Notes: generated by a model from the letters alone, not told the origin. A stretch of DNA of 64,000 nt from Paenibacillus polygoni (GCF_030263935.1 NZ_CP127162.1:1559501-1623500); one strand, 5' to 3'. Counted from the stretch's first letter, positions 9,189 to 18,324 are shown. Numbers and translations: made by a program.

Positions 9189-10301
9189 TTATAAGAATGA
9201 ACTATTTTTTTGTTTGTAGAGCCACAGCGAGTATTCAAGAGGTTTAATCATGGCCTGACGGTATACCTCTTCTTGGCCAATCTCAATAAATACTTCCCGT
9301 GCAGGTTTAGGATTGACTTCAATAAGATAAATATGTCCCTTTTTATCAATAGCCAGATCGAGAGCAAGCTCACATAGATCTCCGTAGGTTTTCTCCAGAT
9401 ATTTAGCAACCTCAATACCGAATTCTTCTGCTGTTTCACGGACCTCGTTTCGTTTTTCGGGAAGGGAGATCCATTTCGATAAAAGTTCGTTCATCTCAGC
9501 TGCTCTGCCGCCGCCATGCAGATTAGAAGTTACGCTTCGCTCTGCACCAATTCGTCCCGCACAGCCGGTACACTCCCACTGCCCATATTTATTCTTCTGT
9601 ACGAGCATACGGTAATCGTGAACACGACCATTGGGAAGTTTTAATTGAACGCCCTCTTGAATGATATAACGAGTTTTCGTATCTGCGGAAGGAAGTAACG
9701 TAGATATATTCTCTATTTCGATCTTTCTAGGGGACAGGATACGTCTTTGTTGATCCCGTCCTTGTACAAGTAAGGTGTTACCGTTTTTTGAGCTCCGCTC
9801 TATACGCAAAATACCACGGCCGCCCGTACCGTTAATCGGTTTCAGGTAAAGAAGTCTGTGTTTTTTTAACATTAATTTGACATCGGCTGTGCTTCCATAC
9901 AGTTTGGTATCGAGTAAAAAAGGGCGGAAGAGTGCTTTTTTATTCAATGCTTGATGCAGGGTCCACTTATTACGAAGCGGACGATTTAGAAATAGGAGAT
10001 GTGCATATTTTTTGCGAAAACGAAGCAGTTCTTGGAATCGTTCTCCTCGCTGAATCCGGCAACGATCAAAGATAAGGTCCGGAAATGAACGCCATTTACG
10101 GATCCAGCGATTTTGCTCAGGTAAATACATGAGGGCATGAATCAATTCTTTGCTGAAATTTACATCGGAGGGAGTGAATACATATACGTCAATGCCCAGC
10201 TTTTGGCCTTCCTCAATCATCATCTCATAGACTTTTTTCTCTTCAAGATGCTTTTTATCGTTAAGATACAGCGTGAGTATGCCTAGGACAGGTGACGGCA
10301 T
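9189..10301 (-). CDS. YheC-type ATP-grasp protein (spore coat-associated family), copy 1
   Basis: The 370-aa short form of the YheC/YheD family. An N-terminal domain (1-100) precedes an ATP-grasp fold. This has YLKPINGTGGRG (about 153-164, nucleotide-binding lysine and glycine loop), a central VQKNKYGQWECTG strand, and LIEVNPKP with the metal-ligand Glu and Asn near residue 335. ATP-grasp enzymes ligate a carboxylate to an amine or similar nucleophile; the substrate here is unknown. B. subtilis YheC and YheD are annotated as endospore coat-associated. It is the last of five paralogues, 16 bp after the preceding gene. The ATG has AGAAGGTGA upstream. Confidence 0.88.
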   Translation of the reverse strand: MPSPVLGILTLYLNDKKHLEEKKVYEMMIEEGQKLGIDVYVFTPSDVNFSKELIHALMYLPEQNRWIRKWRSFPDLIFDRCRIQRGERFQELLRFRKKYAHLLFLNRPLRNKWTLHQALNKKALFRPFLLDTKLYGSTADVKLMLKKHRLLYLKPINGTGGRGILRIERSSKNGNTLLVQGRDQQRRILSPRKIEIENISTLLPSADTKTRYIIQEGVQLKLPNGRVHDYRMLVQKNKYGQWECTGCAGRIGAERSVTSNLHGGGRAAEMNELLSKWISLPEKRNEVRETAEEFGIEVAKYLEKTYGDLCELALDLAIDKKGHIYLIEVNPKPAREVFIEIGQEEVYRQAMIKPLEYSLWLYKQKNSSFL

Positions 10302-10317
10302 AAAAGGATCACCTTCT

Positions 10318-11430
10318 CTAATTTTCTATTTGTCTCGCTAAATAGGTGCAGTAATGAATGATTCGCTCGAGTGACCGTTTGCGTATCAAAGGCTCATCAA
10401 ATTTCATCGGTTTTGCATTCGCTTCAAAGAAACAGATGCCTCCGCTCGGGTTAACACCAAGATCCATGGACATCTCACCAAGCTTATGACCTGCTGCCTT
10501 TTCCACTTGTTTTGCAATCGTGATGGCCGTCTCTTTGACATGATTCATAATCTGACTTGCCCCCTCTGAACCAAACACTTCACTCAGCAGTTCATACGGG
10601 TCTTCCACGCTGCCGCCGCGAGGAACATGTGTTGTAATACTTTTATGACCGGCAAGTCTTGCTCCAATTCCAGAGAGGCTCCAGACGCCTTTGCTGTTCT
10701 TCTGAACCAGTACGCGAAGGTCAAAAGGCCGGCCTTTATAGGTGGCGAGTTTGATTCCCTGCTGAATGATATATTTGCAATCTTCCGTTTCTAATTGGAC
10801 TCTGTTCCAAAGTTTCTGGAGAGTGGCTGCCTTGTAAGTCACACTTTTTTTATTATCTTGTATTCGAAGGATATAAGGCATTTTCTCTTTTTGCTGAAAA
10901 GTAAGGCGCATAATTCCTTTGCCTGCTTTTCCATTTTCCGGTTTTAAATAAACATAGGGGTATTGCTCCAGCACTTTTCCGAGTCCTCGCCTGGTTCGAA
11001 GTCTTTTGGTATAAGGGATAAAATCGCGGGTAGACTTTCCTTTGCTAAGCCATTCAAACAGGTCCCATTTATTAAAAAAATAAGGATTGAACAGAGTGAT
11101 GCCTGGATGGTCCAGACACTCCTGTATTTTTTTCTTTACGAGTGGATCTTGCTCATCTTCCCTTTGAGGAATACGGTTATAGATCACCTGAGGAAGGGGG
11201 AACAGGTCTTGGACCCATTCCTTTACGTGTTCATCATAGCGATATCCTTTAATTTCACGAGAAGACAGCTTTAGGTCGCGAACGGTTACGATGTATACAA
11301 AACAACCAAGCTCTTCACCAGTACTTATAATGTCACGGAAATTGTTGCGATTTCCCCGGAAGAGAAGCTTCTTATCATGCATGGTCAGAATCGCAATAGT
11401 AGGCCTCGTGTCCCTGATCTCGCTAATCAC
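10318..11430 (-). CDS. YheC-type ATP-grasp protein, copy 2
   Basis: A 370-aa short-form paralogue. The frame is open up to 11568, but I place the start at GTG 11430. It has AGAGGG 7 bases upstream, overlaps the upstream gene's stop as GTGA (translational coupling), and gives the same length and N-terminus (RPTIAILTMHDK) as the neighbouring short paralogues. ATP-grasp motifs are VYLKPENGKAGKGIMRL, then VLVQKNSKGVWSLSG, and FFEANAKP with Glu and Asn ligands. The HVPRGGS element replaces the LHGGG of other copies. The role is presumably as for copy 1, with a different substrate or spore layer possible. Confidence 0.87.
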   Translation of the reverse strand: MISEIRDTRPTIAILTMHDKKLLFRGNRNNFRDIISTGEELGCFVYIVTVRDLKLSSREIKGYRYDEHVKEWVQDLFPLPQVIYNRIPQREDEQDPLVKKKIQECLDHPGITLFNPYFFNKWDLFEWLSKGKSTRDFIPYTKRLRTRRGLGKVLEQYPYVYLKPENGKAGKGIMRLTFQQKEKMPYILRIQDNKKSVTYKAATLQKLWNRVQLETEDCKYIIQQGIKLATYKGRPFDLRVLVQKNSKGVWSLSGIGARLAGHKSITTHVPRGGSVEDPYELLSEVFGSEGASQIMNHVKETAITIAKQVEKAAGHKLGEMSMDLGVNPSGGICFFEANAKPMKFDEPLIRKRSLERIIHYCTYLARQIEN

Positions 11431-12800
11431 AAATTTTCCCTCTGATGGAACTGACTTAGATATAAACAGTGGTCTACTATGTGTTCCACCGATGCTTTCC
11501 CCTCGACTCTGAGCTGAGGGTGACGGAAGATCGATCGCCCCGGTTTTGCGTTCGCTTCGAACATCCATACGTGTTCCTCCTGATCAATGCCAAGGTCAAA
11601 TCCGATTTCACCAAGAACGTGCTTATGATGAAATTCAATGGCCTCTGCAAGTTTTATAGCCACATCTTTTGTTTTTTGCAAAACTTCAGCTGATCTGCTG
11701 CCAAATGTTTTACTGAGTGCTTGTTCTGGTGTCATTAAAGAACCGCCATTTTTTATGTGGGTGGTAATGGATCCTTTTCCGGCCTTTTTAGCCCCGATTC
11801 CCACGACAACCCACTTGTTGTTACCATTTTTATGCATATGAAATCGAAAATCGATCGGGCAGCGGTCAATTTCTATAAGTCTAATTCCTTGCTGTGCAAC
11901 ATAATCATGAGACTCTGAGCCCACTTTTGCTTTTAACATTCGGGTAAGGCTTTTAAACGTCTTAAAGCGTAGCAGCACATTACCGCCTGCTTTACGATAA
12001 CGGCAAAAATATCCGCGGCTCGGCAAATAGGTCAATCGATAGATACCTTGACCCAGGCTTCCGGAAGAAGGTTTATAATACACAATTTGATGTTTTTCTA
12101 ACATTTCATTAATGAGTTCCATACTTGGATTCAGATGGGACTCGGGTACATAACCATTGACGGTTTGATCATCTTCGAGGAGTTTGTAAATATCTGATTT
12201 ATTAAAAAAACTCCAGTTAAAGAAAGGGATGTTTTTCCGTTCAAAACGATCTCGGAGCTGGTTTGTAGAATACGAGAAATCAGATCGTCTGCTCGGCAGG
12301 CGATTGTAAATCACATCAGGAAGCGGTACACGCTTTCTGACAAAACTGCCAGAACTGTTAAGGAAATAGCCGTTGATCGTATCACTGCTCCAGTCAATAT
12401 CTCGAGGTGTGAAACCAAAAGTGTACGATTTCTGGCTTCCCTCTCTGAGTAACTGTTTCACAAAGCCAGTTCTCGAACCAAAGGGTTTGGTAGCAGAGGG
12501 AGGACCATCCGATAAAATCCCAATGAGTGGTCCGAGATGCACTTCGTCTCCTTCCACATTTTTTACCAGGATGCCGCCTGTGGTCGGTACCTTAATCGCA
12601 CTGCGAACACCATTTGAAAGATAGATATGTTTTCCGCTTTTCTTCATTGGCTTTAGATTGACTTGAATCCGATTTTTCCCCAGCCGGATATGAATATTTT
12701 TTTTACCGGATAATTCGAAATTTTTAATAAGGGCATTAGATAAATAGATGATTTTCTCCGGCCGCTTCGTAAAATGCAGATTGCATAATGTCAGGCTCAT
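11427..12800 (-). CDS. YheD-type ATP-grasp protein (long form), copy 3
   Basis: The 457-aa long form has an extra N-terminal beta-rich domain of about 90 residues, also seen in the other long copy at 14056-15423. The YheC-like region starts at about residue 92 (LIGILSDG). ATP-grasp motifs: VYYKPSSGSLGQGIYRL, then HMHKNGNNKWVVVG, and MFEANAKPG near the C-terminus. The length fits B. subtilis YheD. The start ATG follows TAGGAGGAT at about 10 bases. Its TGA overlaps the GTG of the next gene. It is separated from the upstream paralogue by 108 bp, in which I see no convincing promoter. Confidence 0.87.
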   Translation of the reverse strand: MSLTLCNLHFTKRPEKIIYLSNALIKNFELSGKKNIHIRLGKNRIQVNLKPMKKSGKHIYLSNGVRSAIKVPTTGGILVKNVEGDEVHLGPLIGILSDGPPSATKPFGSRTGFVKQLLREGSQKSYTFGFTPRDIDWSSDTINGYFLNSSGSFVRKRVPLPDVIYNRLPSRRSDFSYSTNQLRDRFERKNIPFFNWSFFNKSDIYKLLEDDQTVNGYVPESHLNPSMELINEMLEKHQIVYYKPSSGSLGQGIYRLTYLPSRGYFCRYRKAGGNVLLRFKTFKSLTRMLKAKVGSESHDYVAQQGIRLIEIDRCPIDFRFHMHKNGNNKWVVVGIGAKKAGKGSITTHIKNGGSLMTPEQALSKTFGSRSAEVLQKTKDVAIKLAEAIEFHHKHVLGEIGFDLGIDQEEHVWMFEANAKPGRSIFRHPQLRVEGKASVEHIVDHCLYLSQFHQRENL

Positions 12801-12908
12801 TTATTTTTATCCTCCTATCCCAAAAACGCAAAGGATTATTGATGTGTATATTTACAGAACTGGCAGCTTGCTTTGGAGGGATGTATTCCATTCTTATTTG
12901 TGATTACT

Positions 12909-14024
12909 TTAATGAATAGGTGAGTCATGTGAACGGAGCAGTAAATAACGAGCATACTCTAGCGGTCGATGACAAGCTTTATTTATACTCTCGGAATCAC
13001 CGGAGAGAAGGAAGGCAGCACGCCCTGGTTTAGAGTTCACTTCAAGAATCCATAGTTGACCGTTTCGGTCGATTCCATAATCAATGCCAAGCTCGCTGAG
13101 TCTTCCATAGCGGCTTTCTAGAATGCTCGGAATAAGTGCAGATAGTGCTGTAGTTTTTGCGAAAAGGAGAGGGGTGGCTTCTTTTCCGTATTCCTGTTCA
13201 AGAAAGGTCCGGGCATCCCTAGCTGTCCCGCCCCCGTGAAGATTGGAGGTAAGACTGCCTGCCGGGCCTTCCCGAATAACCAGCCCGCTAAGGTCCCACT
13301 GGCCAGCACCATTTTTTTGTACCAAAGCTCTAAGATCAAATGGTTTCGTATCTTTATTCATAAGCGGCAGAAAGGGCTGGATAATGTAAGGTTTGGCAAT
13401 GAGAATACGGTGCAGCTGTGCAAGGCCGGAAGAGAGATGGGAGAATCGTTTCTCGAAGCTCCGGTTATACCGGTTTCGTCCCTGAATACATAGAGTATGC
13501 TCCGCTGAGATCCACTGTGCTCTCACCGTACTTTTGCCATGGCTTCCTGCTTGCGGTTTCAGAAAGACGCCATCCGGATATTTTTTCAGCCATGCTTTTA
13601 GCTGCTCTTTAGAGGTGTAGAGTTCAGTCTCAGGTAAATGTTTATGCAGTATTTCACATGATTGCAGTGTCTGATATACATGCCATTTGCCTGGCAGGGC
13701 TCTAGAGAGAAACCGGATTTTGCGGGAAGCAGATTTGCTTGCCTGACGTAACCTGCGCCGAAATACTCCGGGAACTGGAGTGAGACAACGGTCATATATC
13801 AGATCAGGTAAATCAATCGTTTCCTGAGTCCAGTTCTCATTTACATAGCGATATCCTTGATATTTTCCATTGGGTGCAGACCCTTTAGGAGTAATAACCA
13901 CAACGTTCATATCAAATTTATTACTTTCCTCACATAACCTTTGGCAAAAGACTTCATCCGCAAAAGGAGGTGAACCTTCTCGTTCGTTAACGAGAACCCC
14001 GAGAGTACCGAGTGTTCCTTGCAT
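12909..14024 (-). CDS. YheC-type ATP-grasp protein, copy 4
   Basis: A 371-aa short form, starting LGTLGVLVNEREG. ATP-grasp motifs are FLKPQAGSHGKSTVRA (the glycine loop has His-Gly-Lys instead of Arg-Gly), ALVQKNGAGQWDLSG, SNLHGGG, and ILEVNSKPG with Glu and Asn ligands. It lies 31 bp downstream of copy 5, clearly in the same transcript. AAAGGAGGAAC precedes the ATG. It is one of the more divergent copies, with a shortened loop after the glycine motif. Confidence 0.87.
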   Translation of the reverse strand: MQGTLGTLGVLVNEREGSPPFADEVFCQRLCEESNKFDMNVVVITPKGSAPNGKYQGYRYVNENWTQETIDLPDLIYDRCLTPVPGVFRRRLRQASKSASRKIRFLSRALPGKWHVYQTLQSCEILHKHLPETELYTSKEQLKAWLKKYPDGVFLKPQAGSHGKSTVRAQWISAEHTLCIQGRNRYNRSFEKRFSHLSSGLAQLHRILIAKPYIIQPFLPLMNKDTKPFDLRALVQKNGAGQWDLSGLVIREGPAGSLTSNLHGGGTARDARTFLEQEYGKEATPLLFAKTTALSALIPSILESRYGRLSELGIDYGIDRNGQLWILEVNSKPGRAAFLLSGDSESINKACHRPLEYARYLLLRSHDSPIH

Positions 14025-14055
14025 ATCTCATGTTCCTCCTTTCTGGTGTATGGAT

Positions 14056-15423
14056 TTAGAAGCCTGCCAAATAGGCAGAATATTCAAGCATTGCTTTTAC
14101 AGAAGGGCGTATCTTGTTATCCGAAAGCGGTGTGTTATCATTTTTGGAAGGCTTGGAATTCACCTCAATAAGCCAAATGTTTCCTGATGTGTCCATAGCA
14201 AGATCAATACCAAGTTCTCCAAAGTGAGCTGGGATGGTTTCTTCAATGGCTGCAGCAATATCAAGGGCTGCTCGGCGCATTTGCGCAAGGGCATTTTTTT
14301 TGACTTCCGGAGGCAGTGACGTTTTATTCACCGCTTCTTTTAACGTACTAAGGGAGCCGCCTCTAGCCAGATTCGACACAAAATGGCTTCCTCCGGCGAT
14401 TCGCGCCACAATAGAGGTAACCTTCCATTTTCCTGTGTTATTCTTCTGAACCAAGGCTCTAAAGTCTACCGGCTTTTTCCCAATATCAATCAGCGGGATC
14501 CCTTGCTGGATCTGATATTTTGTTGTTTTCATCTTACCTGATAATCCTGTGAAAAGTTTGGCTAGAGTCGGATAAGTCTGTTTCTGTACACCGCCTACTA
14601 AGGTGGCATGAGTCAGATAGGAGCCGTCCGTTTGCCGTGAAATTCGAATAATACCTTTGCCAAGACTGCCCCGTACAGGTTTTAGAAATACAACGGGATG
14701 AGCCAAACACATACTTTTAAATCTAGAAAAGGACTTAAGCAGGTAGGATTCAGGCAAATATCGTTTAAGTCCAGCATTTGTCTTCAGCGCTTCGAATACT
14801 TCATGCTTATCGAGAAATTTCTCATTATACATCTCTGTTCCGTACAGGGATTTTACTTCCTTCACAAAATGCTGTACGCTAGGTTTATTCTCAAGTTTGC
14901 GTGAAGTAAGCCGATTATTGATGACGTCGGCTACTGGCATGACTGTTTTTTTCCAGCCATCGTCGTAAATCCAGCCTTCGATTTGCCCAGTTACCGTTTC
15001 GACGTGACTTGGAGTAATGAAATACACATACGCACCCTGTTTTTGACACGCACCGACCAGTTCTCTACAGAACATGGTGATTGAACCAAAAGGTTTTTCA
15101 AGCTGTTCCGGGTAGTCTCTGCTGATTAGAACACTAATGAGCGGACCAATACGTAGTGTACGGCTGTCGGCATGATAACGAATTTGAAGGACAGAACGGT
15201 GAATGAGACCCAGTTTCTTAGCAAAGGAGGGACTCATCCGCATCCCTTCGTATTTCGGGACGGAAAGAACGGTTACTTCTTGACTCAAACTTCCGAATGC
15301 GAGGATTAACGGACGTCCAGTGGGGATTTTCCATTGCTTGAGAAATTTATCCCCGAGCATCACGACGTCATCCTGCAGAAGGCCAGATCCGCTTATTTGG
15401 ATCGCTACTTTTTTCTTTGACAT
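14056..15423 (-). CDS. YheD-type ATP-grasp protein (long form), copy 5
   Basis: The first gene of the five-gene cluster, 455 aa from the chosen ATG at 15423, which has GGAAGGAGAT immediately upstream. The frame stays open to 15504, but the additional 27 codons lack a ribosome site and family similarity. Residues 1-95 form the beta-rich N-terminal domain found in long copies. The YheC-like part follows, with VFLKPVRGSLGKGIIRI, ALVQKNNTGKWKVTS, SNLARGGS and LIEVNSKPS. A sigma-K-type promoter lies about 75 bp upstream, which would place the cluster in the mother cell late in sporulation. Confidence 0.88.
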   Translation of the reverse strand: MSKKKVAIQISGSGLLQDDVVMLGDKFLKQWKIPTGRPLILAFGSLSQEVTVLSVPKYEGMRMSPSFAKKLGLIHRSVLQIRYHADSRTLRIGPLISVLISRDYPEQLEKPFGSITMFCRELVGACQKQGAYVYFITPSHVETVTGQIEGWIYDDGWKKTVMPVADVINNRLTSRKLENKPSVQHFVKEVKSLYGTEMYNEKFLDKHEVFEALKTNAGLKRYLPESYLLKSFSRFKSMCLAHPVVFLKPVRGSLGKGIIRISRQTDGSYLTHATLVGGVQKQTYPTLAKLFTGLSGKMKTTKYQIQQGIPLIDIGKKPVDFRALVQKNNTGKWKVTSIVARIAGGSHFVSNLARGGSLSTLKEAVNKTSLPPEVKKNALAQMRRAALDIAAAIEETIPAHFGELGIDLAMDTSGNIWLIEVNSKPSKNDNTPLSDNKIRPSVKAMLEYSAYLAGF

Positions 15424-15498
15424 CGTGGATCTCCTTCCAGGGGGCAAACAAGATGTCTGTTTTAGGGTGGAATGGGTAATAGAACAATGCATGTAATT

Positions 15499-15527
15499 CA
15501 TCATATGAGGACATATATCCCTTGGTG
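15499..15527 (-). promoter_or_regulatory. Candidate sigma-K promoter of the yheC/D cluster
   Basis: Reading the minus strand: CACC (15527-15524), a 16-bp spacer, then CATATGATG (15507-15499). The sigma-K consensus is mACm, 16 bp, CATAnnnTA; only the last base differs. Its distance from the first gene and the family's spore coat link support the call. It has not been scored against background. Confidence 0.5.
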
Positions 15528-15617
15528 ATTGACCTACTTTTTAAAATTGTTTTTCACTTGCCTGAAACCTAACCTAGAAACGAAGTATTATTTAAAATCA
15601 GCTGGGAGGAATTATTA

Positions 15618-15968
15618 ATGAATGTTCATGACAAAGCTAACGAACTTGCAAAAGCACTGAAAGAAAGCGAAGAAGTACAGGAAATTACAGCAGCTATGAA
15701 ATTGGTGGATGCAGATCCAGACAGCAAACGTATGCTCGAAGACTTCCGCAGACGCCAGAACGAAATTCAGCAGCGCATGATGTCAGGTGATATGCCGGCT
15801 CAAGAAGAGATGGAACAAATGGAAAAATCATTTGAAGTTCTAAGCCTGAATCTTAATATCCGCAGACTATTTGAAGCTGAACGCCGTTTGAGTGTGATTA
15901 TTGAAGATGTAAACAAAATTATTATGGAAAGCCTGCAACATCTATATGGCGGACCTGCAAATCAGTAA
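15618..15968 (+). CDS. yheA: YlbF/YmcA-family protein YheA
   Basis: A 116-aa, almost entirely helical and charged protein of the YheA/YlbF/YmcA family (formerly DUF964). The length matches B. subtilis YheA (117 aa), and yheA adjoins yheC-yheD there as well, although here it is divergent from the cluster. Relatives YlbF and YmcA act in a complex affecting RNase Y; YheA's own role is not settled. The ATG has GGGAGGA about 9 bases upstream. No membrane segment or metal motif is seen. Confidence 0.88.
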   Translation: MNVHDKANELAKALKESEEVQEITAAMKLVDADPDSKRMLEDFRRRQNEIQQRMMSGDMPAQEEMEQMEKSFEVLSLNLNIRRLFEAERRLSVIIEDVNKIIMESLQHLYGGPANQ

Positions 15969-16078
15969 TCGATAGGATCGATTCTCTAATTTCTCACACT
16001 TCCTAATTTGTCCACATATTTACCACTTCTCATTCATAGAGTAGATATATAGATTCATGAGAAAGAGGAGTGAGAAAT

Positions 16079-16393
16079 GTGATAGGAAGATTAAAATTAT
16101 CGAAGGCAAAACATATTTTCTACATGCTTATTGCCGGTGGAATGACGCTTTATGCCTTGCCTAATCTATCGTTTACCGGATGGAGTGGAGCATTCAGTGC
16201 TACTTGGTTAGCTTTTGCCCTTCTCGTTATTGGTGCTAATCTGCACTTTATACTGGGTGTAGACGAGGAGAAGAAAAAAGCACTTGACCGAGTACGTAAA
16301 TCGAAACTTCGTCAGTGGGAACTAAAGTGGATGGAAGATAAGGAAAGTGGGAAGACGGTGAAAATTGTTCCTGCTAAGGAGCGTTCACAGTGA
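16079..16393 (+). CDS. Small membrane protein with two transmembrane helices, unknown function
   Basis: About 104 aa. Residues near 10-32 and 41-62 are hydrophobic helices, joined by a short loop. The C-terminal 40 residues are charged (EEKKKALDRVRKS) and probably cytoplasmic. I choose GTG 16079, because GAGGAG ends 8 bases upstream. The alternative GTG at 16070 overlaps that site. I do not recognise the family. It lies between yheA and ytoI and ends at a terminator. Confidence 0.65.
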   Translation: MIGRLKLSKAKHIFYMLIAGGMTLYALPNLSFTGWSGAFSATWLAFALLVIGANLHFILGVDEEKKKALDRVRKSKLRQWELKWMEDKESGKTVKIVPAKERSQ

Positions 16394-16405
16394 ATCTTTC
16401 ACACG

Positions 16406-16457
16406 TAAGGGGTTTGTTCTGTAAGCTGGAAATGGCTTCAGGACAACCCTTTTTTTG
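16406..16457 (+). terminator. Terminator before ytoI
   Basis: An imperfect hairpin: AAGGGGTTTGTTCTG...AAGC pairs with GCTTCAGGACAACCC and is followed by seven T. Confidence 0.7.
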
Positions 16458-16477
16458 TTTCTATTAAAAACCTAATT

Positions 16478-16507
16478 TTGGTTATTTTATGTAGTTCGTG
16501 ATATAAT
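16478..16507 (+). promoter_or_regulatory. Sigma-A promoter of ytoI
   Basis: TTGGTT (16478-16483), an 18-bp spacer and a perfect TATAAT (16502-16507), 43 bp before the TTG start. Confidence 0.65.
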
Positions 16508-16550
16508 GAGTACAGACTAGTACAGTTCCGAAATAAAGGGGTGTAACAGA

Positions 16551-17888
16551 TTGGAAGGGAACGAAGAAAACGTTACGAAGCATGTGCAGCTTCTTGAATA
16601 CATAAGGCATCTAAAAATCGGGACAAAAATATCAGTTCGTGGATTGGCAAAAGAACTAGGTGTAAGTGAGGGAACGGCATACCGAGCTGTAAAAGAAGCA
16701 GAAAATGCGGGACTTGTTGTTACAAGAGAAAGAGTAGGAACGATAAGAGTAGAGAAAAGATTGCGCGGTGCTTCAGAACAGTTGACGTTTGGAGATGTAG
16801 TAGAGATTGTCGAAGGGTTTGTTCTTGGAGGCAGAGAAGGGCTTTCTAAACCACTGCACAAGTATGTGATCGGTGCCATGAAAGAAGAAGCGATGGCTAA
16901 ATACATTGATGCAGACAGTCTGCTCATCGTAGGTAATCGCGACAATGCTCATTTACTGGCTTTGAATCAGGGGGCTGGGGTCCTGATTACAGGAGGATTC
17001 GAGACAAGTGCAGAGGTGATCCAGCTTGCGAATGAGCTGAGCCTTCCTATTATTTCATCCCGACATGACACCTTTACAGTAGCATCTATGATCAACAGGG
17101 CTATTTTTGATCGACTGATTAAGAAAAAGATTATGCTTGTTGAAGACATCGTAGGAGATAAGCCCAGATCCTATTATCTGAAACTTAGCAGTACGGTTTC
17201 CGATTTCAGCAGGCTGGTCTTGGAAACAGGCGAGCTCCGTTTTCCGGTTATAGATGAATGGAATCGGGTCATCGGGATTATTACTCGCAAAGATGTCATT
17301 GAACTGGATCAGAACGAGGCGATCGAGAAATGTGTGGTGCGTAAGCCGGTTACAGCAACCCTCAAAACTTCTCTTGCTTCTGCGGCTCAGTTAATGGCTT
17401 CGGAGGGGATTGATTATTTACCGATTGTGGATCGAAATCGGAAGCTCATTACCTCGGTTAAACGCAGAGAAGTGCTGGATGCCATGCGAGAAGCACAGAA
17501 ACAACCGCAGCTTGGTGAAACGTTCGATCATTTGATATGGAATGGTTTTGTAGAAGAGCGAGGACCTGAAGGAGAGACTAGATATAATGGGATTATCATT
17601 CCGCAGATGGCTACGGACTTAGGTACGATCTCGGAAGGTGTACTTGTCAACTTAATGACGCAGGCGGGGTATAAAGCTGCTCAGGAGAAGACAGGCAGTG
17701 ATCATGTACTCGAGAATATAACAACTTATTTTGTACGGCCTGTACAGATTGAAGACAAGATTAGTATTGTGCCGAGAATTCTTGAAGTCAGCAGACTGAA
17801 CTGTAAATTGGATATTGATATTATCCATGAAGATCATAAGTTAATCTGTAAAGCAATCATGACCCTTCAAGCGATTGACCGGGTATAA
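16551..17888 (+). CDS. ytoI: YtoI: HTH-DRTGG-CBS-hotdog multidomain regulator
   Basis: The 445-aa protein has, in order: a winged-helix DNA-binding domain (about 15-65, VRGLAKELGVSEGTAYRAVK), a DRTGG domain (about 75-185), a CBS pair (about 195-310, with ITRKDV and SVKRREV boundaries) and a C-terminal hotdog thioesterase-like fold (about 325-445). This is the architecture of B. subtilis YtoI. The CBS pair probably binds an adenylate nucleotide and the hotdog domain an acyl-CoA, so it may be a metabolite-sensing transcription factor; target and ligand are unknown. The start is TTG 16551, with AAAGGGGTG 7 bases upstream. It lies at the head of the ytoI-to-dnaE block. Confidence 0.9.
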   Translation: MEGNEENVTKHVQLLEYIRHLKIGTKISVRGLAKELGVSEGTAYRAVKEAENAGLVVTRERVGTIRVEKRLRGASEQLTFGDVVEIVEGFVLGGREGLSKPLHKYVIGAMKEEAMAKYIDADSLLIVGNRDNAHLLALNQGAGVLITGGFETSAEVIQLANELSLPIISSRHDTFTVASMINRAIFDRLIKKKIMLVEDIVGDKPRSYYLKLSSTVSDFSRLVLETGELRFPVIDEWNRVIGIITRKDVIELDQNEAIEKCVVRKPVTATLKTSLASAAQLMASEGIDYLPIVDRNRKLITSVKRREVLDAMREAQKQPQLGETFDHLIWNGFVEERGPEGETRYNGIIIPQMATDLGTISEGVLVNLMTQAGYKAAQEKTGSDHVLENITTYFVRPVQIEDKISIVPRILEVSRLNCKLDIDIIHEDHKLICKAIMTLQAIDRV

Positions 17889-17893
17889 ACTAC

Positions 17894-17934
17894 AGCGAAA
17901 AGTCCACCTTATACAGGGGACTTTTCGCTTTTTT
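17894..17934. terminator. Bidirectional terminator between ytoI and ytpI
   Basis: AGCGAAAAGTCC (17894-17905) pairs perfectly with GGACTTTTCGCT (17918-17929), followed by T. The stop codon of convergent ytpI sits in the loop. Confidence 0.85.
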
Positions 17935-18220
17935 GATTTGCATAGTAACTGTGGTTACGAATACCGGAAAATACATGGAATGCGCCAAGAACAAGAAAGA
18001 TCGCTTCGATGATGACGGCAATCGTAGACCCCTGAAACATGAACATCTGGATACAAGCCAGTACAATCAGCATGATACCCATCCAGATATTGCTGATTGC
18101 TTGTAAAATGCCTCTCTGCTGCAGATCACGAGACCTTCTGCTGCGAACACTAGAGATACCCGCCGTGACTGTAGAGATAAGAAGCAGTGCAAATAAAATG
18201 TATCTAATGATATCTAGCAT
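17909..18220 (-). CDS. ytpI: YtpI family membrane protein
   Basis: A 103-aa protein with three predicted membrane helices (about 4-22, 43-63 and 67-88) and a basic loop (RSRRSRDLQQRG) between the first two. It matches B. subtilis YtpI in size, hydropathy and genomic place next to ytoI. The function is unknown. It converges on ytoI through a shared terminator. The nrnA gene usually found between ytpI and ytrI is absent here. The start ATG has AAAGGAGC upstream. Confidence 0.8.
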   Translation of the reverse strand: MLDIIRYILFALLLISTVTAGISSVRSRRSRDLQQRGILQAISNIWMGIMLIVLACIQMFMFQGSTIAVIIEAIFLVLGAFHVFSGIRNHSYYANQKSEKSPV

Positions 18221-18324
18221 TGTTGGTAAGACAGCTCCTTTTTGGGAAAAATATACATGTTGACCTCATTGTATCATGAATTTCAACTCGTATATTAAAA
18301 AAATCCCGCGGGCTTTAACCTTTC

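Noticed and set aside
11431..11568. N-terminal extension of yheC copy 2
   Set aside because: It overlaps the upstream coding sequence entirely, and a GTG start with ribosome site at 11430 matches the paralogues.
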